Shown here piece after piece: positions 7,850 to 20,345 of a DNA stretch of 64,000 bases. Within the stretch, counting starts at the first letter, position 1. The number at the start of each line of letters is the position of its first letter. The stretch is taken from the NCBI RefSeq assembly GCF_002251435.1, contig NZ_NPJI01000002.1, positions 32,596 to 96,595 of the forward strand. Reading direction: 5' to 3'. The notes under the pieces were generated by a model. The model was not told where the DNA came from and ran no database searches. It was given only the letters and a program-made list of their open reading frames with translations. Position numbers and translations under genes: made by a program. Origin of the DNA: Prevotella sp. P2-180. Its GTDB lineage: Bacteria; Bacteroidota; Bacteroidia; Bacteroidales; Bacteroidaceae.

Positions 7850-8623
7850 CTAAGCCATTATGGTGTCGAACATCATCATCAGTACAAAACCTGTAGCAAA
7901 TCCTATTGTGCTCAAATTGGTATGAGTGCCGCTTGATGCTTCGGGTATGAGTTCCTCGACAACAACGTAAAGCATGGCTCCCGCTGCAAAGGAGAGCATG
8001 TATGGTAATAGTGGTATTGAAGCGGTTGACAAAAGTATTACGGCTATAGCTCCTATAGGCTGTATGGCACCGCTGAGACAGCCTAACGTAAACGATTTCC
8101 ATCTGCTTTTTCCTGCGGCTCTCATTGGTATTGAAACGATGGCACCTTCCGGCACGTTTTGTATGGCAATGCCTGCTGCTACTATAAGTGCGCTCATTGA
8201 TGTGATTCCTGTCTCTGCATGCTCAGCTCCTGCCAGTACCACCCCCACAGCCATGCCTTCCGGCAGGTGGTGTATTGACACGGCAAGTAGCAGCATGGTG
8301 GTGCGAGAGAGCCTTGAACGTGGTCCTTCGGGCTTTGTTGTGCCGAAATGAAGGTGGGGCGTTATAATGTCTATAAGCAGCAAAAAGCCAATGCCGAGCA
8401 TAAAGCCTAATGCAGATGGTACTGTTGCCCATTTTCCCAAGTCGTCGCACATCTCTATAGATGGAAGCAGTAGCGACCATACAGCAGCAGCCATCATTAC
8501 GCCAGCAGCAAACCCGAAGAGTGTTTTCTGCAGCAGTTCAGACATTTGATGTCGTGTAAAAAAAACGATGGCAGAGCCAAGTATTATGCCTGCCATCGGT
8601 ATTAGTAGTCCAGTGATGATCAT
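7850..8623 (-). CDS. ZIP family metal (zinc/iron) transporter
   Basis: A 257-residue integral membrane protein with about eight hydrophobic segments. It has the ZIP signatures HHLPEGMAVG (about residue 117) and QNVPEGAIVSIPMR (about residue 155), whose His/Glu residues line the metal site in ZupT/GufA-type transporters. It imports divalent metal ions across the inner membrane; specificity cannot be read from sequence. Its start overlaps the stop of the upstream DUF1573 gene by 4 bases (ATGA type), so the two are translationally coupled. Confidence 0.92.
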   Translation of the reverse strand: MIITGLLIPMAGIILGSAIVFFTRHQMSELLQKTLFGFAAGVMMAAAVWSLLLPSIEMCDDLGKWATVPSALGFMLGIGFLLLIDIITPHLHFGTTKPEGPRSRLSRTTMLLLAVSIHHLPEGMAVGVVLAGAEHAETGITSMSALIVAAGIAIQNVPEGAIVSIPMRAAGKSRWKSFTLGCLSGAIQPIGAIAVILLSTASIPLLPYMLSFAAGAMLYVVVEELIPEASSGTHTNLSTIGFATGFVLMMMFDTIMA

Positions 8624-9024
8624 TTTTTTGCTTCTTCCATTGTTCCTTCAACGTATAGCCTAGTCATCTCAATGGCGCCATTTGTTCTTACGGTTATAGA
8701 CTTCTTGAAATGTCCAGGAAATTTGCCTGCTCCGTTGTATGTCACCTTTATCTGTCCCTTCTCGCCGGGCTTGATGGGTGTTTTAGGATATTCTGGCACC
8801 GTGCATCCGCAACTCGCAATAGCTTGGTTGATGACGAGTGGCAGTGTACCAACGTTAGTGAAGTTGAAGACACATGTCACCTTGGGTGATGAATCAGGGA
8901 ATGTTCCGAAGTCGTGTGTCAACTTTTCAAACCTTATTTCAGCTTGCGACTTCTCTGCCGTTTGTGCAAATGTAATCATGGAACATAATACCATGACAGT
9001 CAAAAATAGTATTTTCTTCATCAT
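8620..9024 (-). CDS. DUF1573 domain secreted protein
   Basis: A 134-residue protein with a signal peptide (MMKKILFLTVMVLCSMITFAQ) and one DUF1573 Ig-like/ASH domain: FEKLTHDFGTF, VTCVFNFTNVG, and the characteristic SCGCTVPEYPKTPIKPGEKG. Such proteins are exported and abundant in Bacteroidetes; the role is unknown. It overlaps the ZIP transporter by 4 bases. A second ATG one codon downstream is an equally possible start. Confidence 0.92.
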   Translation of the reverse strand: MMKKILFLTVMVLCSMITFAQTAEKSQAEIRFEKLTHDFGTFPDSSPKVTCVFNFTNVGTLPLVINQAIASCGCTVPEYPKTPIKPGEKGQIKVTYNGAGKFPGHFKKSITVRTNGAIEMTRLYVEGTMEEAKK

Positions 9025-9053
9025 ATAATTTGAGATTAAACCATATTTGCGTA

Positions 9054-9084
9054 CAAAGTTACGTCAAATTATATATATATCAAA
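9054..9084 (-). promoter_or_regulatory. Promoter of the DUF1573-ZIP operon
   Basis: The minus strand has TTTG (9081-9084), a 19-base spacer and TAACTTTG (9054-9061), 30 bases from the gene start. Confidence 0.8.
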
Positions 9085-9141
9085 ACAAACACTCTGATAT
9101 TTTTGTTTTTTTAATTATTTTTTGTGGTGAAAGGGTATAAA

Positions 9142-9174
9142 AAATCGCCAATGGTCGAAACCGACTGGCGATTT
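9142..9174 (-). terminator. Terminator of the tRNA operon
   Basis: Stem AAATCGCCA / TGGCGATTT. On the minus strand it continues into a run of six T residues, 21 bases after the last tRNA-Glu. Confidence 0.85.
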
Positions 9175-9194
9175 AGGTTTTAATAAACTTGGAG

Positions 9195-9266
9195 TAGTGG
9201 ATAGGGGAATCGAACCCCTATGCCAAGATTGAGAATCTTGTATCCTAACCATTAGATGAATCCACC
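9195..9266 (-). tRNA. tRNA-Glu (CTC)
   Basis: A 72-base cloverleaf. The acceptor stem is GGTGGAT/ATCCACT (first pair G-U), the anticodon arm is CAAGA-loop-TCTTG with loop TTCTCAA giving anticodon CTC, and the T arm is AGGGG-TTCGATT-CCCCT, with discriminator A. It has no encoded CCA. It is identical to the copy at 9298-9369. Confidence 0.93.
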
Positions 9267-9297
9267 AAAAAAATTGTTGCTGATTTTGCATTTTAGG

Positions 9298-9369
9298 TAG
9301 TGGATAGGGGAATCGAACCCCTATGCCAAGATTGAGAATCTTGTATCCTAACCATTAGATGAATCCACC
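9298..9369 (-). tRNA. tRNA-Glu (CTC), second copy
   Basis: Identical in all 72 positions to the tRNA at 9195-9266, 31 bases upstream of it in the same minus-strand transcript. A local tandem duplication is the simplest explanation. Confidence 0.93.
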
Positions 9370-9384
9370 TTTTCGAGACTGCTG

Positions 9385-9472
9385 CGGAAGCTGGGGGATT
9401 CGAACCCCCGGTACGATAAACTCGCACGGCAGTTTAGCAAACTGCTGGTTTCAGCCACTCACCCAAACTTCC
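9385..9472 (-). tRNA. tRNA-Ser (GCT)
   Basis: An 88-base class II tRNA. The acceptor is GGAAGTT/AGCTTCC with discriminator G, the anticodon loop TTGCTAA gives GCT (reads AGC/AGU), it has a long variable arm, and the T arm is GGGGG-TTCGAAT-CCCCC. It leads a three-tRNA transcript. Confidence 0.95.
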
Positions 9473-9513
9473 TTTTCCGGTGTTTACCGCAGCACTTTCT
9501 CTCAAATGCGGTG

Positions 9514-9545
9514 CAAAGGTACTAATTATTTTTTAGTCTACCAAA
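9514..9545 (-). promoter_or_regulatory. Promoter of the tRNA-Ser/Glu/Glu operon
   Basis: The minus strand has TTTG (9542-9545), a 20-base spacer and TACCTTTG (9514-9521), 41 bases upstream of tRNA-Ser. Confidence 0.8.
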
Positions 9546-9592
9546 TGTTTTTTGCTTTTTTTTTTGCAAAATAGCGAAAAAAGCGCATTTTG

Positions 9593-9961
9593 TCAGTTGT
9601 TTTTTACCACTACCACATTCTTAAGCGACTTGTCGAGGTAGTAAGTGTCGCACATTTCCTCTTTTCCTATCATATAGTTTACTCTCAGCATATACAACAT
9701 TGTAGGGTTGTCGGTATTGGCGTATGTTATTCCTTTTTTATATCGTCCGTTGGTTTCGGTTGCTTTTCTGATAGCTACTATTACTGAGTCTTTTATCTTT
9801 GAGGTAGAGTCAAGACGGCTGAATCCTGTAATTCTCATTTCTTCAGGCTTTGTGATATGGTTTTCAAGAAAATCGCTCACTGCTTGTTCCGCATCGCTTT
9901 GTCTTGGATTACATGCCACCAGCGTCAGGGCTACACCTATTATTATATATATGGATTTCAT
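9593..9961 (-). CDS. Hypothetical lipoprotein
   Basis: A 122-residue protein with a lipoprotein signal (MKSIYIIIGVALTLVAC, lipobox LVAC) followed by a soluble domain rich in charged residues and ending KNVVVVKNN. Probably anchored in the outer or inner membrane facing the periplasm. I do not recognise a named family. It stands alone between the tRNA operon and pepD, 62 bases after the pepD stop, and may be co-transcribed with it. Confidence 0.8.
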   Translation of the reverse strand: MKSIYIIIGVALTLVACNPRQSDAEQAVSDFLENHITKPEEMRITGFSRLDSTSKIKDSVIVAIRKATETNGRYKKGITYANTDNPTMLYMLRVNYMIGKEEMCDTYYLDKSLKNVVVVKNN

Positions 9962-10023
9962 TTTTTTAGCATTTTGGGGAGTTAAGAAGTGAGGAAAGGT
10001 TTTTATTCCTCACTTCTGAAAAA

Positions 10024-11481
10024 TTATTTCTTTGGAATCTCCTTAAGCACTGCCAGCAGGTGATCCCATACCATTTGCACTGAAGGAATATGAATTCTTT
10101 CCTCAGGAGTGTGGACGAAACGGAGGGTCGGGCCGAAAGACACCATGTCGAGGTTCGGGTATCGCTCAGAGAAGAGTCCGCATTCCAGTCCGGCATGAAT
10201 ACCGCGCACGATAGGCTCTTTGCCAAACAGTCTTGTGTAGCAGTCTACCACTGCCTTTGTGAGCTTGCTGTTTGGGTTCATCTTCCATGCCGGGTAACCG
10301 TCGTTCTGCTCCACCTTGGCTCCTGCCAACTCAAATAGCGCCTTGACGGTGTTGCACTGGTTGTCGAGGTTGCTCATCACGTTGCTGCGTTGTGAGCTCA
10401 CCACTTTTATCTCGTTTTCTTCAGTGACGATGCTTGCAATGTTGCTCGATGTCTCTACCATGCTAGCCAAGGCCTCGTCCTGACACATGGCAAACACTCC
10501 ATTGTCCACGGCCTGCAGGGCGCGTACAAACCTTGCGGTGTCGCTTGCCGTTATCACCTTTTGTGCGTCGGTGCTTTGCATCTGGGCCACTATCTGTGTG
10601 TCGCTCACGTGGAATTCCTCCTCCACCTGGCTAATGAACACGTTCCAGTCCACTCTTACTGTTTCCTTTTCAGCCGAAGGCACAGCTATTACGAATCTTC
10701 CGTCGCGAGGAATGGCATTGTGCATCTTTCCTGAGTTAAACTGAGCCAGCATCACAGGCATCTTCTGCATTTCGTTGTAGAGGAAACGTGCTAGAATCTT
10801 GATGGCGTTGCCACGTTTCTTGTCGATGTCATCGCCTGAGTGTCCACCGGTGAGTCCCTTTATCGAGCCTTCTATGAAGAAGAAACCTTCAGGAGCAGCC
10901 TCTCGTGTTACGTAGAACGTGGCGAATGTGGAGCGTCCGCCGGCGCAGCTCACGAATATCTGACCCTCGTCCTCGCTGTCGAGGTTGATAAGCATGTCAC
11001 CGGTCATGAATCCGGCTTCCATACCGCTTGCACCTGTGAGCTGTGTTTCCTCATCGCGTGTGAACACACACTCCAGTGGTCCGTGCTCTATGTCGTTGCT
11101 GTCGAGTATAGCGAGTTCCATGGCGCAGCCGATGCCGTCGTCGGCACCAAGAGTAGTTCCTTTTGCAGTCAGCCACTCTCCATCGACATAAGTCTGTATT
11201 GGGTCGTTGTCAAAGTCAAAATCCACGTCAACGAGTTTGTCACACACCATGTCCATGTGACTCTGCAGTATCACTGTTTTTCTGTCTTCATATCCAGGAG
11301 TTGCAGGTTTTCTGATGATGACGTTTCCTGTTTTGTCAACCTTTGTGTCAAGGTTATGGCTTTCGCCCCAGTTTTTCAGGTACTCGATCATCTTTTCTTC
11401 TCGCTTTGAAGGACGCGGAATTTCATTAATTCTGGCAAAGTGTTCGAACACACATGCCGGTTTTAAATTACTTTTATTCAT
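10024..11481 (-). CDS. pepD: Aminoacyl-histidine dipeptidase (M20 family)
   Basis: Cytosolic zinc dipeptidase that cleaves Xaa-His and other dipeptides, in the M20 PepD/carnosinase-like group. At 485 residues it matches PepD length. Metal-site motifs are visible: QSHMDMVCDK (about residue 75), GADDGIGCAM (about residue 115), TRDEETQLTGASG (catalytic/metal glutamates), LDSEDEG, and a C-terminal HAGLECG. A dimerisation (lid) domain lies in the middle. No signal peptide. It is transcribed away from the small membrane protein gene at 11570. Confidence 0.95.
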   Translation of the reverse strand: MNKSNLKPACVFEHFARINEIPRPSKREEKMIEYLKNWGESHNLDTKVDKTGNVIIRKPATPGYEDRKTVILQSHMDMVCDKLVDVDFDFDNDPIQTYVDGEWLTAKGTTLGADDGIGCAMELAILDSNDIEHGPLECVFTRDEETQLTGASGMEAGFMTGDMLINLDSEDEGQIFVSCAGGRSTFATFYVTREAAPEGFFFIEGSIKGLTGGHSGDDIDKKRGNAIKILARFLYNEMQKMPVMLAQFNSGKMHNAIPRDGRFVIAVPSAEKETVRVDWNVFISQVEEEFHVSDTQIVAQMQSTDAQKVITASDTARFVRALQAVDNGVFAMCQDEALASMVETSSNIASIVTEENEIKVVSSQRSNVMSNLDNQCNTVKALFELAGAKVEQNDGYPAWKMNPNSKLTKAVVDCYTRLFGKEPIVRGIHAGLECGLFSERYPNLDMVSFGPTLRFVHTPEERIHIPSVQMVWDHLLAVLKEIPKK

Positions 11482-11531
11482 AATTTTGTTATTTTTATAG
11501 GTTATATGTCCTTATTTTAATTTATTTGTAT

Positions 11532-11539
11532 TACCTTTG
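11532..11539 (+). promoter_or_regulatory. -7 box upstream of the small membrane protein
   Basis: TACCTTTG 30 bases upstream of the ATG at 11570. No TTTG is found at the expected -33 distance. Confidence 0.5.
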
Positions 11540-11569
11540 CGGCGCAAAAGCACTGCAAAAGTAATAAAT

Positions 11570-11776
11570 ATGTTTGAAATATTGTTATGTAGCGCGTTAA
11601 TAATTGCTATAAGTATGGCATTTTTATGCGTAAAACTGGTTTTCCGGCGAGATGGCCGCTTTTCGTCGCAACATATTCACGATAGTGAGGCGATGAGACA
11701 GCGTGGCATCCATTGTGTAATGGACCAAGATCGAGAGTTGAGAACGAAAAGGAAAACTGCGGTGAGCGAATCTTGA
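11570..11776 (+). CDS. Small single-span membrane protein
   Basis: A 68-residue protein: a hydrophobic helix at residues 4-23 (MFEILLCSALIIAISMAFLC), then a cytosolic tail with the pattern FRRDGRFSSQHIHDSEAMRQRGIHC and QDRELR. This tail type recurs in small Bacteroidetes membrane proteins of unknown function, from memory of the family. The start at 11570 is chosen because the earlier in-frame ATG (11537) overlaps the -7 box. It is 26 bases upstream of metY and may be in the same transcript. Confidence 0.75.
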   Translation: MFEILLCSALIIAISMAFLCVKLVFRRDGRFSSQHIHDSEAMRQRGIHCVMDQDRELRTKRKTAVSES

Positions 11777-11802
11777 TAATTATAATCATACAATTCTGAA
11801 TT

Positions 11803-13083
11803 ATGACAAAGACATTGAGAAGGGCTTCATTGTGCATCCATTCTGGATATGAACCCAAAAATGGTGAGCCTATAGAATTGCCCATCATACAGAGTACCAC
11901 TTTTAAGTATGACAATAGCGACGAGATGGCGTTGTTGTTTGACCTAAAGAAAGACGGATATTTTTATACCCGATTAGCCAATCCTACCAACGATGCCGTG
12001 GCAAGGAAGATTGCCGCCCTCGAAGGCGGTGTGGGCGCTGTGCTTACATCCTCTGGCCAAGCTGCAAATTTCTATGCGGTGTTCAATATCTGTGAGTCGG
12101 GCGACCATATCGTGTCTTCAAGCGAAATCTACGGAGGCACGTTCAACCTCTTCGGCGTAACAATGAAGAAACTTGGTATCGAGTGTACGTTCATCAGCCC
12201 CGAGGCATCGGAAGAAGAGATACAGGCTGCTTTTCGTCCTAACACCAAGGCTCTTTTTGGAGAAACTATATCAAATCCGGGATGCAAAGTGCTCGATATA
12301 GAGAAGTTCGCACGCATTGCCCATGCTAATGGCGTGCCACTCATTGTTGACAATACTTTTGCAACACCCATCAACTGCCGGCCCTTTGAGTGGGGATGTG
12401 ATATCGTTACACATTCCACTACAAAATATATGGACGGTCATGCCACACAGGTGGGAGGTTGCGTAGTGGACAGTGGTAACTTCGACTGGTTTGCACATGC
12501 GGAGAAATTCCCTGGACTATGCACACCCGACGAATCATATCATGGACTTACCTATGCAGATGCTTTCGGAAAGATGGGATATACCACAAAGCTCGTGGCA
12601 CAGCTCATGCGCGATCTTGGCTCTATACCCGCTCCGCAGAACTCTTTCCTGCTGAATCTCGGTCTTGAGACTCTTGCCTTGCGCATGGAACGCCATTGCA
12701 GCAACGCTCAGCGTGTGGCACAGTTCCTTCACGACGACCCGCATGTGGCATGGATAGATTATCCTGGACTGGACGACGATAAATGCCACGCCCTGGCTGA
12801 GAAATACCTGCCCAACGGCAGTTGTGGCGTGATGGCGTTCGGACTGAAGGGCGACCGCGATACAGCCATCCGCTTCATGGACTCGCTGAAGATGATAAAC
12901 ATCGTCACCCATGTGGCTGACCTCCGCACTTGTGTGCTACATCCAGCAAGCCATACCCACCGCCAGCTCTCAGACGAACAACTAAGAGAAGCCGGAGTGG
13001 CTTCTGACCTCATACGCCTATCTGTAGGTATAGAAGATGTGGAAGACATAATCGACGACCTGAAGCAGGCGATGGGAAATTAA
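11803..13083 (+). CDS. metY: O-acetylhomoserine sulfhydrylase / aminocarboxypropyltransferase
   Basis: PLP enzyme that makes homocysteine (or methionine) from O-acetylhomoserine and sulfide in the methionine pathway. The 426 residues are typical of the Cys/Met metabolism PLP family. The PLP-binding lysine lies in HSTTKYMDGH (about residue 207), ALTSSGQAA-like SSGQAANF binds the cofactor phosphate, and the C-terminal RLSVGIEDVEDIIDDL is conserved. The HGL-type central loop (YHGLTYAD) supports MetY over cystathionine synthases. The stop is followed by an A/T-rich spacer before the OmpH-like gene. Confidence 0.95.
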   Translation: MTKTLRRASLCIHSGYEPKNGEPIELPIIQSTTFKYDNSDEMALLFDLKKDGYFYTRLANPTNDAVARKIAALEGGVGAVLTSSGQAANFYAVFNICESGDHIVSSSEIYGGTFNLFGVTMKKLGIECTFISPEASEEEIQAAFRPNTKALFGETISNPGCKVLDIEKFARIAHANGVPLIVDNTFATPINCRPFEWGCDIVTHSTTKYMDGHATQVGGCVVDSGNFDWFAHAEKFPGLCTPDESYHGLTYADAFGKMGYTTKLVAQLMRDLGSIPAPQNSFLLNLGLETLALRMERHCSNAQRVAQFLHDDPHVAWIDYPGLDDDKCHALAEKYLPNGSCGVMAFGLKGDRDTAIRFMDSLKMINIVTHVADLRTCVLHPASHTHRQLSDEQLREAGVASDLIRLSVGIEDVEDIIDDLKQAMGN

Positions 13084-13121
13084 AAATTAAAAAATTAAAA
13101 ATTAAAAAAAAAGATAAAACA

Positions 13122-16914
<3,793 letters not shown>

Positions 16915-16920
16915 TAAGAA

Positions 16921-17124
16921 ATGAATACACTAAAGAAGATATATCGTTTCTATGCCGACGGATTCCGCAATATGCGTCTAGGAAGAATACTGTGGTTGGT
17001 GGTACTGGTAAAGCTTTTTATCATCTTTGCCGTACTAAAGCTCTTTTTCTTCCCCGACCATATTGGGGAAAACGCAGAGAAAGGTCATGAGGCTGAGTTC
17101 GTGGCCGACGAGATACTGAAATAG
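16921..17124 (+). CDS. DUF4492 protein associated with cytochrome bd
   Basis: A 67-residue protein with a basic amphipathic N-terminus (FYADGFRNMRLGRILW) and one membrane helix (VVLVKLFIIFAVLKLFFF). It matches DUF4492, found directly upstream of cydA in many Bacteroidetes and epsilonproteobacteria. It may be a small accessory subunit of cytochrome bd, by analogy with CydX/CydH; that is inference. It lies 45 bases before cydA. Confidence 0.9.
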   Translation: MNTLKKIYRFYADGFRNMRLGRILWLVVLVKLFIIFAVLKLFFFPDHIGENAEKGHEAEFVADEILK

Positions 17125-17169
17125 AAATCTGTACCAATCCTAAAGTCATCAACTTAAAACTATTATAAT

Positions 17170-18756
17170 ATGACACAACTATTTCTGAACATCGACCCCG
17201 CAGCCGTGGATTGGGCAAGGGCACAGTTTGCCCTCACCGCCATCTACCACTGGCTGTTTGTGCCGCTCACACTGGGATTGGCACTTGTTATGGGTATTAT
17301 GGAGACGTGCTATTATCGCACAAAAGACGAGTTTTGGAAACGCACTGCCATCTTCTGGCAGAAACTTTTCGGTATCAACTTCGCCATGGGCGTTGCCACC
17401 GGCATCATTCTTGAGTTCCAGTTCGGTACCAACTGGAGCAACTACTCATGGTTCGTAGGCGACATCTTTGGAGCCCCGCTTGCCGTTGAGGGCATTGTGG
17501 CGTTCTTTATGGAGTCTACTTTTGTAGCCATAATGTTTTTCGGCTGGAAAAAAGTGTCAAGGGGCGTACATCTCGCGTCCACTTGGCTCACAGGTCTTGG
17601 AGCTACTTTTTCAGCTTGGTGGATTCTTGTGGCAAACTCATGGATGCAGTATCCCGTCGGTTGTCAGTTCAATCCCGACACCATGCGCAACGAGATGGTG
17701 TCGTTTGCCGAAGTAGCACTGTCTCCATTCGCGGTAAACAAGTTCTGCCATACTGTTACTTCTGCTTGGATCATCGGTGCTCTCTTCACTGTTGCCGTGA
17801 GTTGCTACTACCTGCTCCGCCAGCGTGAGAGACAGATGGCTCTCAAGAGTATCCGCGTTGGCTCCATAGTGGGACTCGTGGGTATCCTGTTCGCCATGCA
17901 GACAGGCGACGGTTCTGCCTATCAGGTGGCGCAGGTGCAGCCAATGAAGCTCGCGGCTATGGAAGCACTCTATAATGGCGGCAATCAGCAGGGACTTACC
18001 GCCATCGCCCTTGTCAACCCATTTGCACAACCCGACTACGAGAACGAGGACGCACCGGCGTTGAAAATAGATATACCTTATGCGCTCTCCTTCCTTGCCA
18101 CACGCGACATTGATGGGTTTGTACCTGGTGTAAACGATATATTAAAAGGTGGATATAAGAATGCTGATGGCAGTGTTGAACCATCTGTCGACCAGAAAAT
18201 AGCAAGCGGAAAGATTGCCATATCTTCACTGAAAGATTATCGTCAACTGAAGGCCAGTTTAAAGGGACAGCAGGCCGACGCCACGCAGAAGGCCAGACTT
18301 GACTCCCTGAAGGCCGATATAGACGCAAACATGAAGTATTTCGGTTATGGATATGTAACCGACCACTCGTCTCTTGTGCCCTCCATACCACTCTGCTTCT
18401 ATGCGTTCCGTATAATGGTAGGATTAGGCACCCTCTTCCTCCTGTTCTTTGCACTGAGCCTCTTTCTCTCCATCAAGGCAGACCTCACGCTACCTAAGTT
18501 CAAACTGTTCCACATAGCGGCCATCGCCCTCGTGCCCTTAGGTTACATCTGTAGCGAGTCCGGCTGGTTAGTGGCAGAGTTTGGCCGTCAACCCTGGGCT
18601 ATTCAAGACATGATGCCCACATGGATAGGAATAAGCAATGTGGGCTCTGGTAGTGTAGCTCTCACGTTCTTCATTTTCCTTGCCCTTTTCACTACTCTTT
18701 TGGCAGTGGAGATAAACATTATGCTGAAGGCAATAAAGAAAGGTCCAGACGAATAA
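17170..18756 (+). CDS. cydA: Cytochrome bd ubiquinol oxidase subunit I
   Basis: Haem-carrying subunit of the high-affinity terminal oxidase, used under microaerobic conditions. It is a 528-residue multi-span membrane protein. Motifs: DWARAQFALTAIYHWLFVPLT (haem b595 ligand His near the N-terminus), GRQPWAIQDMMPT, and EFGRQPW in the C-terminal part. The quinol-binding Q loop (about residues 290-400) is long and lysine-rich. Between DUF4492 and cydB in one operon. In anaerobic gut or oral Bacteroidales this enzyme scavenges traces of oxygen. Confidence 0.97.
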   Translation: MTQLFLNIDPAAVDWARAQFALTAIYHWLFVPLTLGLALVMGIMETCYYRTKDEFWKRTAIFWQKLFGINFAMGVATGIILEFQFGTNWSNYSWFVGDIFGAPLAVEGIVAFFMESTFVAIMFFGWKKVSRGVHLASTWLTGLGATFSAWWILVANSWMQYPVGCQFNPDTMRNEMVSFAEVALSPFAVNKFCHTVTSAWIIGALFTVAVSCYYLLRQRERQMALKSIRVGSIVGLVGILFAMQTGDGSAYQVAQVQPMKLAAMEALYNGGNQQGLTAIALVNPFAQPDYENEDAPALKIDIPYALSFLATRDIDGFVPGVNDILKGGYKNADGSVEPSVDQKIASGKIAISSLKDYRQLKASLKGQQADATQKARLDSLKADIDANMKYFGYGYVTDHSSLVPSIPLCFYAFRIMVGLGTLFLLFFALSLFLSIKADLTLPKFKLFHIAAIALVPLGYICSESGWLVAEFGRQPWAIQDMMPTWIGISNVGSGSVALTFFIFLALFTTLLAVEINIMLKAIKKGPDE

Positions 18757-18798
18757 GAAGTATAGAATATTGATTTTTAGATAATAGGAGATTTTATT

Positions 18799-19947
18799 AT
18801 GACATACGAATGTTTGCAACAATATTGGTGGTTCCTCGTGTCGCTGCTTGGAGCCTTGCTGGTGTTCTTGATGTTTGTACAGGGCGCAAATTCGATGATT
18901 TTCTCCCTCGGCGCCAACGACGTGGAGCGAAGGCTTATCGTCAATTCCACTGGCCGTAAGTGGGAGTTTACTTTCACCACACTCGTCACTTTTGGCGGAG
19001 CCTTCTTCGCATCTTTCCCCTTGTTCTATAGCACGAGCTTCGGCGGAGCCTATTGGCTTTGGATGATCATCCTCTTCTCCTTCGTGGTCCAGGCCGTGAG
19101 CTATGAGTTCCAGAACAAGTTAGGCAACCTTCTCGGTACCCGCACTTTCCAGTGGTGTCTCGTGGCCAACGGCATTCTTGGCCCGCTGCTTCTCGGTGGC
19201 GCAGTGGCCACCTTCTTCAACGGATCCAACTTCCTTGTGGCAAAAGATAACATGGTCGACGGATTTGAGCTACAGCCTGTCATCAGCAGCTGGGCTAACG
19301 CCAGTCATGGCCTCGACGCGCTTCTCGACCCCTGGAACCTCGTTTTGGGTTTCGCCGTGTTCTTCCTCGCCCGCGTTCTCGGCATACTCTACGTGATGAA
19401 CAATGTCGATGACGAGAATATACGTTGCCGCGGCAGTGTGCGTCTCATAGGCACAGCCGTTCCGTTTGTGGTGCTATTTGTGGCGTTCCTCGTCCATTTG
19501 TTGTTGAAAGACGGTTTTGCCTACGACCCTTCCACTGGAGTCATCTCCATCGTTCCAATGAAATATCTTGATAATTTCATCACCCTTTGGTATGTCAGCT
19601 TGGTTTTGGTCGTAGGAGTGGTGCTCGTGCTTTACGGCATCATCCGCACTATAGTGAGCAAGACCTACATCTGTGGCATCTGGCCAGCCGGCATAGGCAC
19701 CGTTCTCACCGTTCTGTCGCTTCTGCTTTGCGCCGGACTTAACAACACGGCTTACTATCCGTCGCTTGCCGACCTTCAGAGTTCGCTCACCATAGCCAAC
19801 AGCAGCAGCAGCGAGTTCACGCTTCAGGTGATGTCGGTTGTAAGCATCCTCGTCCCCTTCGTCCTCGCCTACATTGTATATGCTTGGCATTCCATCGACA
19901 AGAAGAAGCTCGACAAGGAAGAGCTAACGACCGACGAGGTATATTGA
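18799..19947 (+). CDS. cydB: Cytochrome bd ubiquinol oxidase subunit II
   Basis: A 382-residue membrane protein with about eight to nine helices. The N-terminal YWWFLVSLLGALLVFLMFVQGAN contains the conserved start of CydB, and ALVPF-like loops and GxWP motifs (CGIWPAGIGT) are present. It forms the heterodimer with CydA. It starts 42 bases after cydA and is closed by a strong terminator at 19970-20003. Confidence 0.96.
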   Translation: MTYECLQQYWWFLVSLLGALLVFLMFVQGANSMIFSLGANDVERRLIVNSTGRKWEFTFTTLVTFGGAFFASFPLFYSTSFGGAYWLWMIILFSFVVQAVSYEFQNKLGNLLGTRTFQWCLVANGILGPLLLGGAVATFFNGSNFLVAKDNMVDGFELQPVISSWANASHGLDALLDPWNLVLGFAVFFLARVLGILYVMNNVDDENIRCRGSVRLIGTAVPFVVLFVAFLVHLLLKDGFAYDPSTGVISIVPMKYLDNFITLWYVSLVLVVGVVLVLYGIIRTIVSKTYICGIWPAGIGTVLTVLSLLLCAGLNNTAYYPSLADLQSSLTIANSSSSEFTLQVMSVVSILVPFVLAYIVYAWHSIDKKKLDKEELTTDEVY

Positions 19948-19969
19948 TTCTCAAGTAACATACATAACT

Positions 19970-20003
19970 AAAGCCGGGCCATCCTCACGGACAGCCCGGC
20001 TTT
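19970..20003 (+). terminator. Terminator of the cyd operon
   Basis: A perfect 10-bp stem AAAGCCGGGC / GCCCGGCTTT with 14-base loop, 22 bases after the cydB stop. Confidence 0.9.
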
Positions 20004-20125
20004 CTTATGCCCCTTGCAAAGGGTGGGAGTCTTCAATTAATCATCACTGTTGTTATTGTCCAATGACTACTGTTATAATTGTATAACACAGCCTATTGTA
20101 ATTTGCTTAGAACACGTTTCCGTTT

Positions 20126-20233
20126 TATGTTCCGCATTGCGGTTTTTATATTCCGCATTGCGGAACGTACATTCCGCACTGGTGAACGTACATTCCGCAC
20201 TGGTGAACGTACGTTCCACACTGCGGAACATAA
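20126..20233. repeat. Tandem array of 21-bp palindromic units
   Basis: About five units of the form TTCCGCAnTGsGGAAC, each nearly self-complementary, spaced by GTAC or TAT. Two central units are identical. No protein gene is present between 20,004 and 20,780; this array, the hairpin/repeat block at 20346-20486 and a gene fragment are all I see there. The array could be a clustered protein-binding site or a phage/plasmid relic. Confidence 0.8.
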
Positions 20234-20345
20234 AACTAATACGCTATAAAGCAAAAATTGATATGGCTATCGTTAAAACTTACATATAAATGCCCTTGCA
20301 CATTAATAACAACTAATATTCCATCATCTCGTTGCCCATTCTTCT

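Noticed and set aside
13078..13115. A/T-rich repeats after metY (similar ones after ispE and near 44470)
   Set aside because: Simple AATTAAA-type spacer repeats are common between Bacteroidetes genes and I see no specific role.
20126..20233. CRISPR array
   Set aside because: Units are 21 bp and contiguous, without spacers of constant length, and palindromic throughout.
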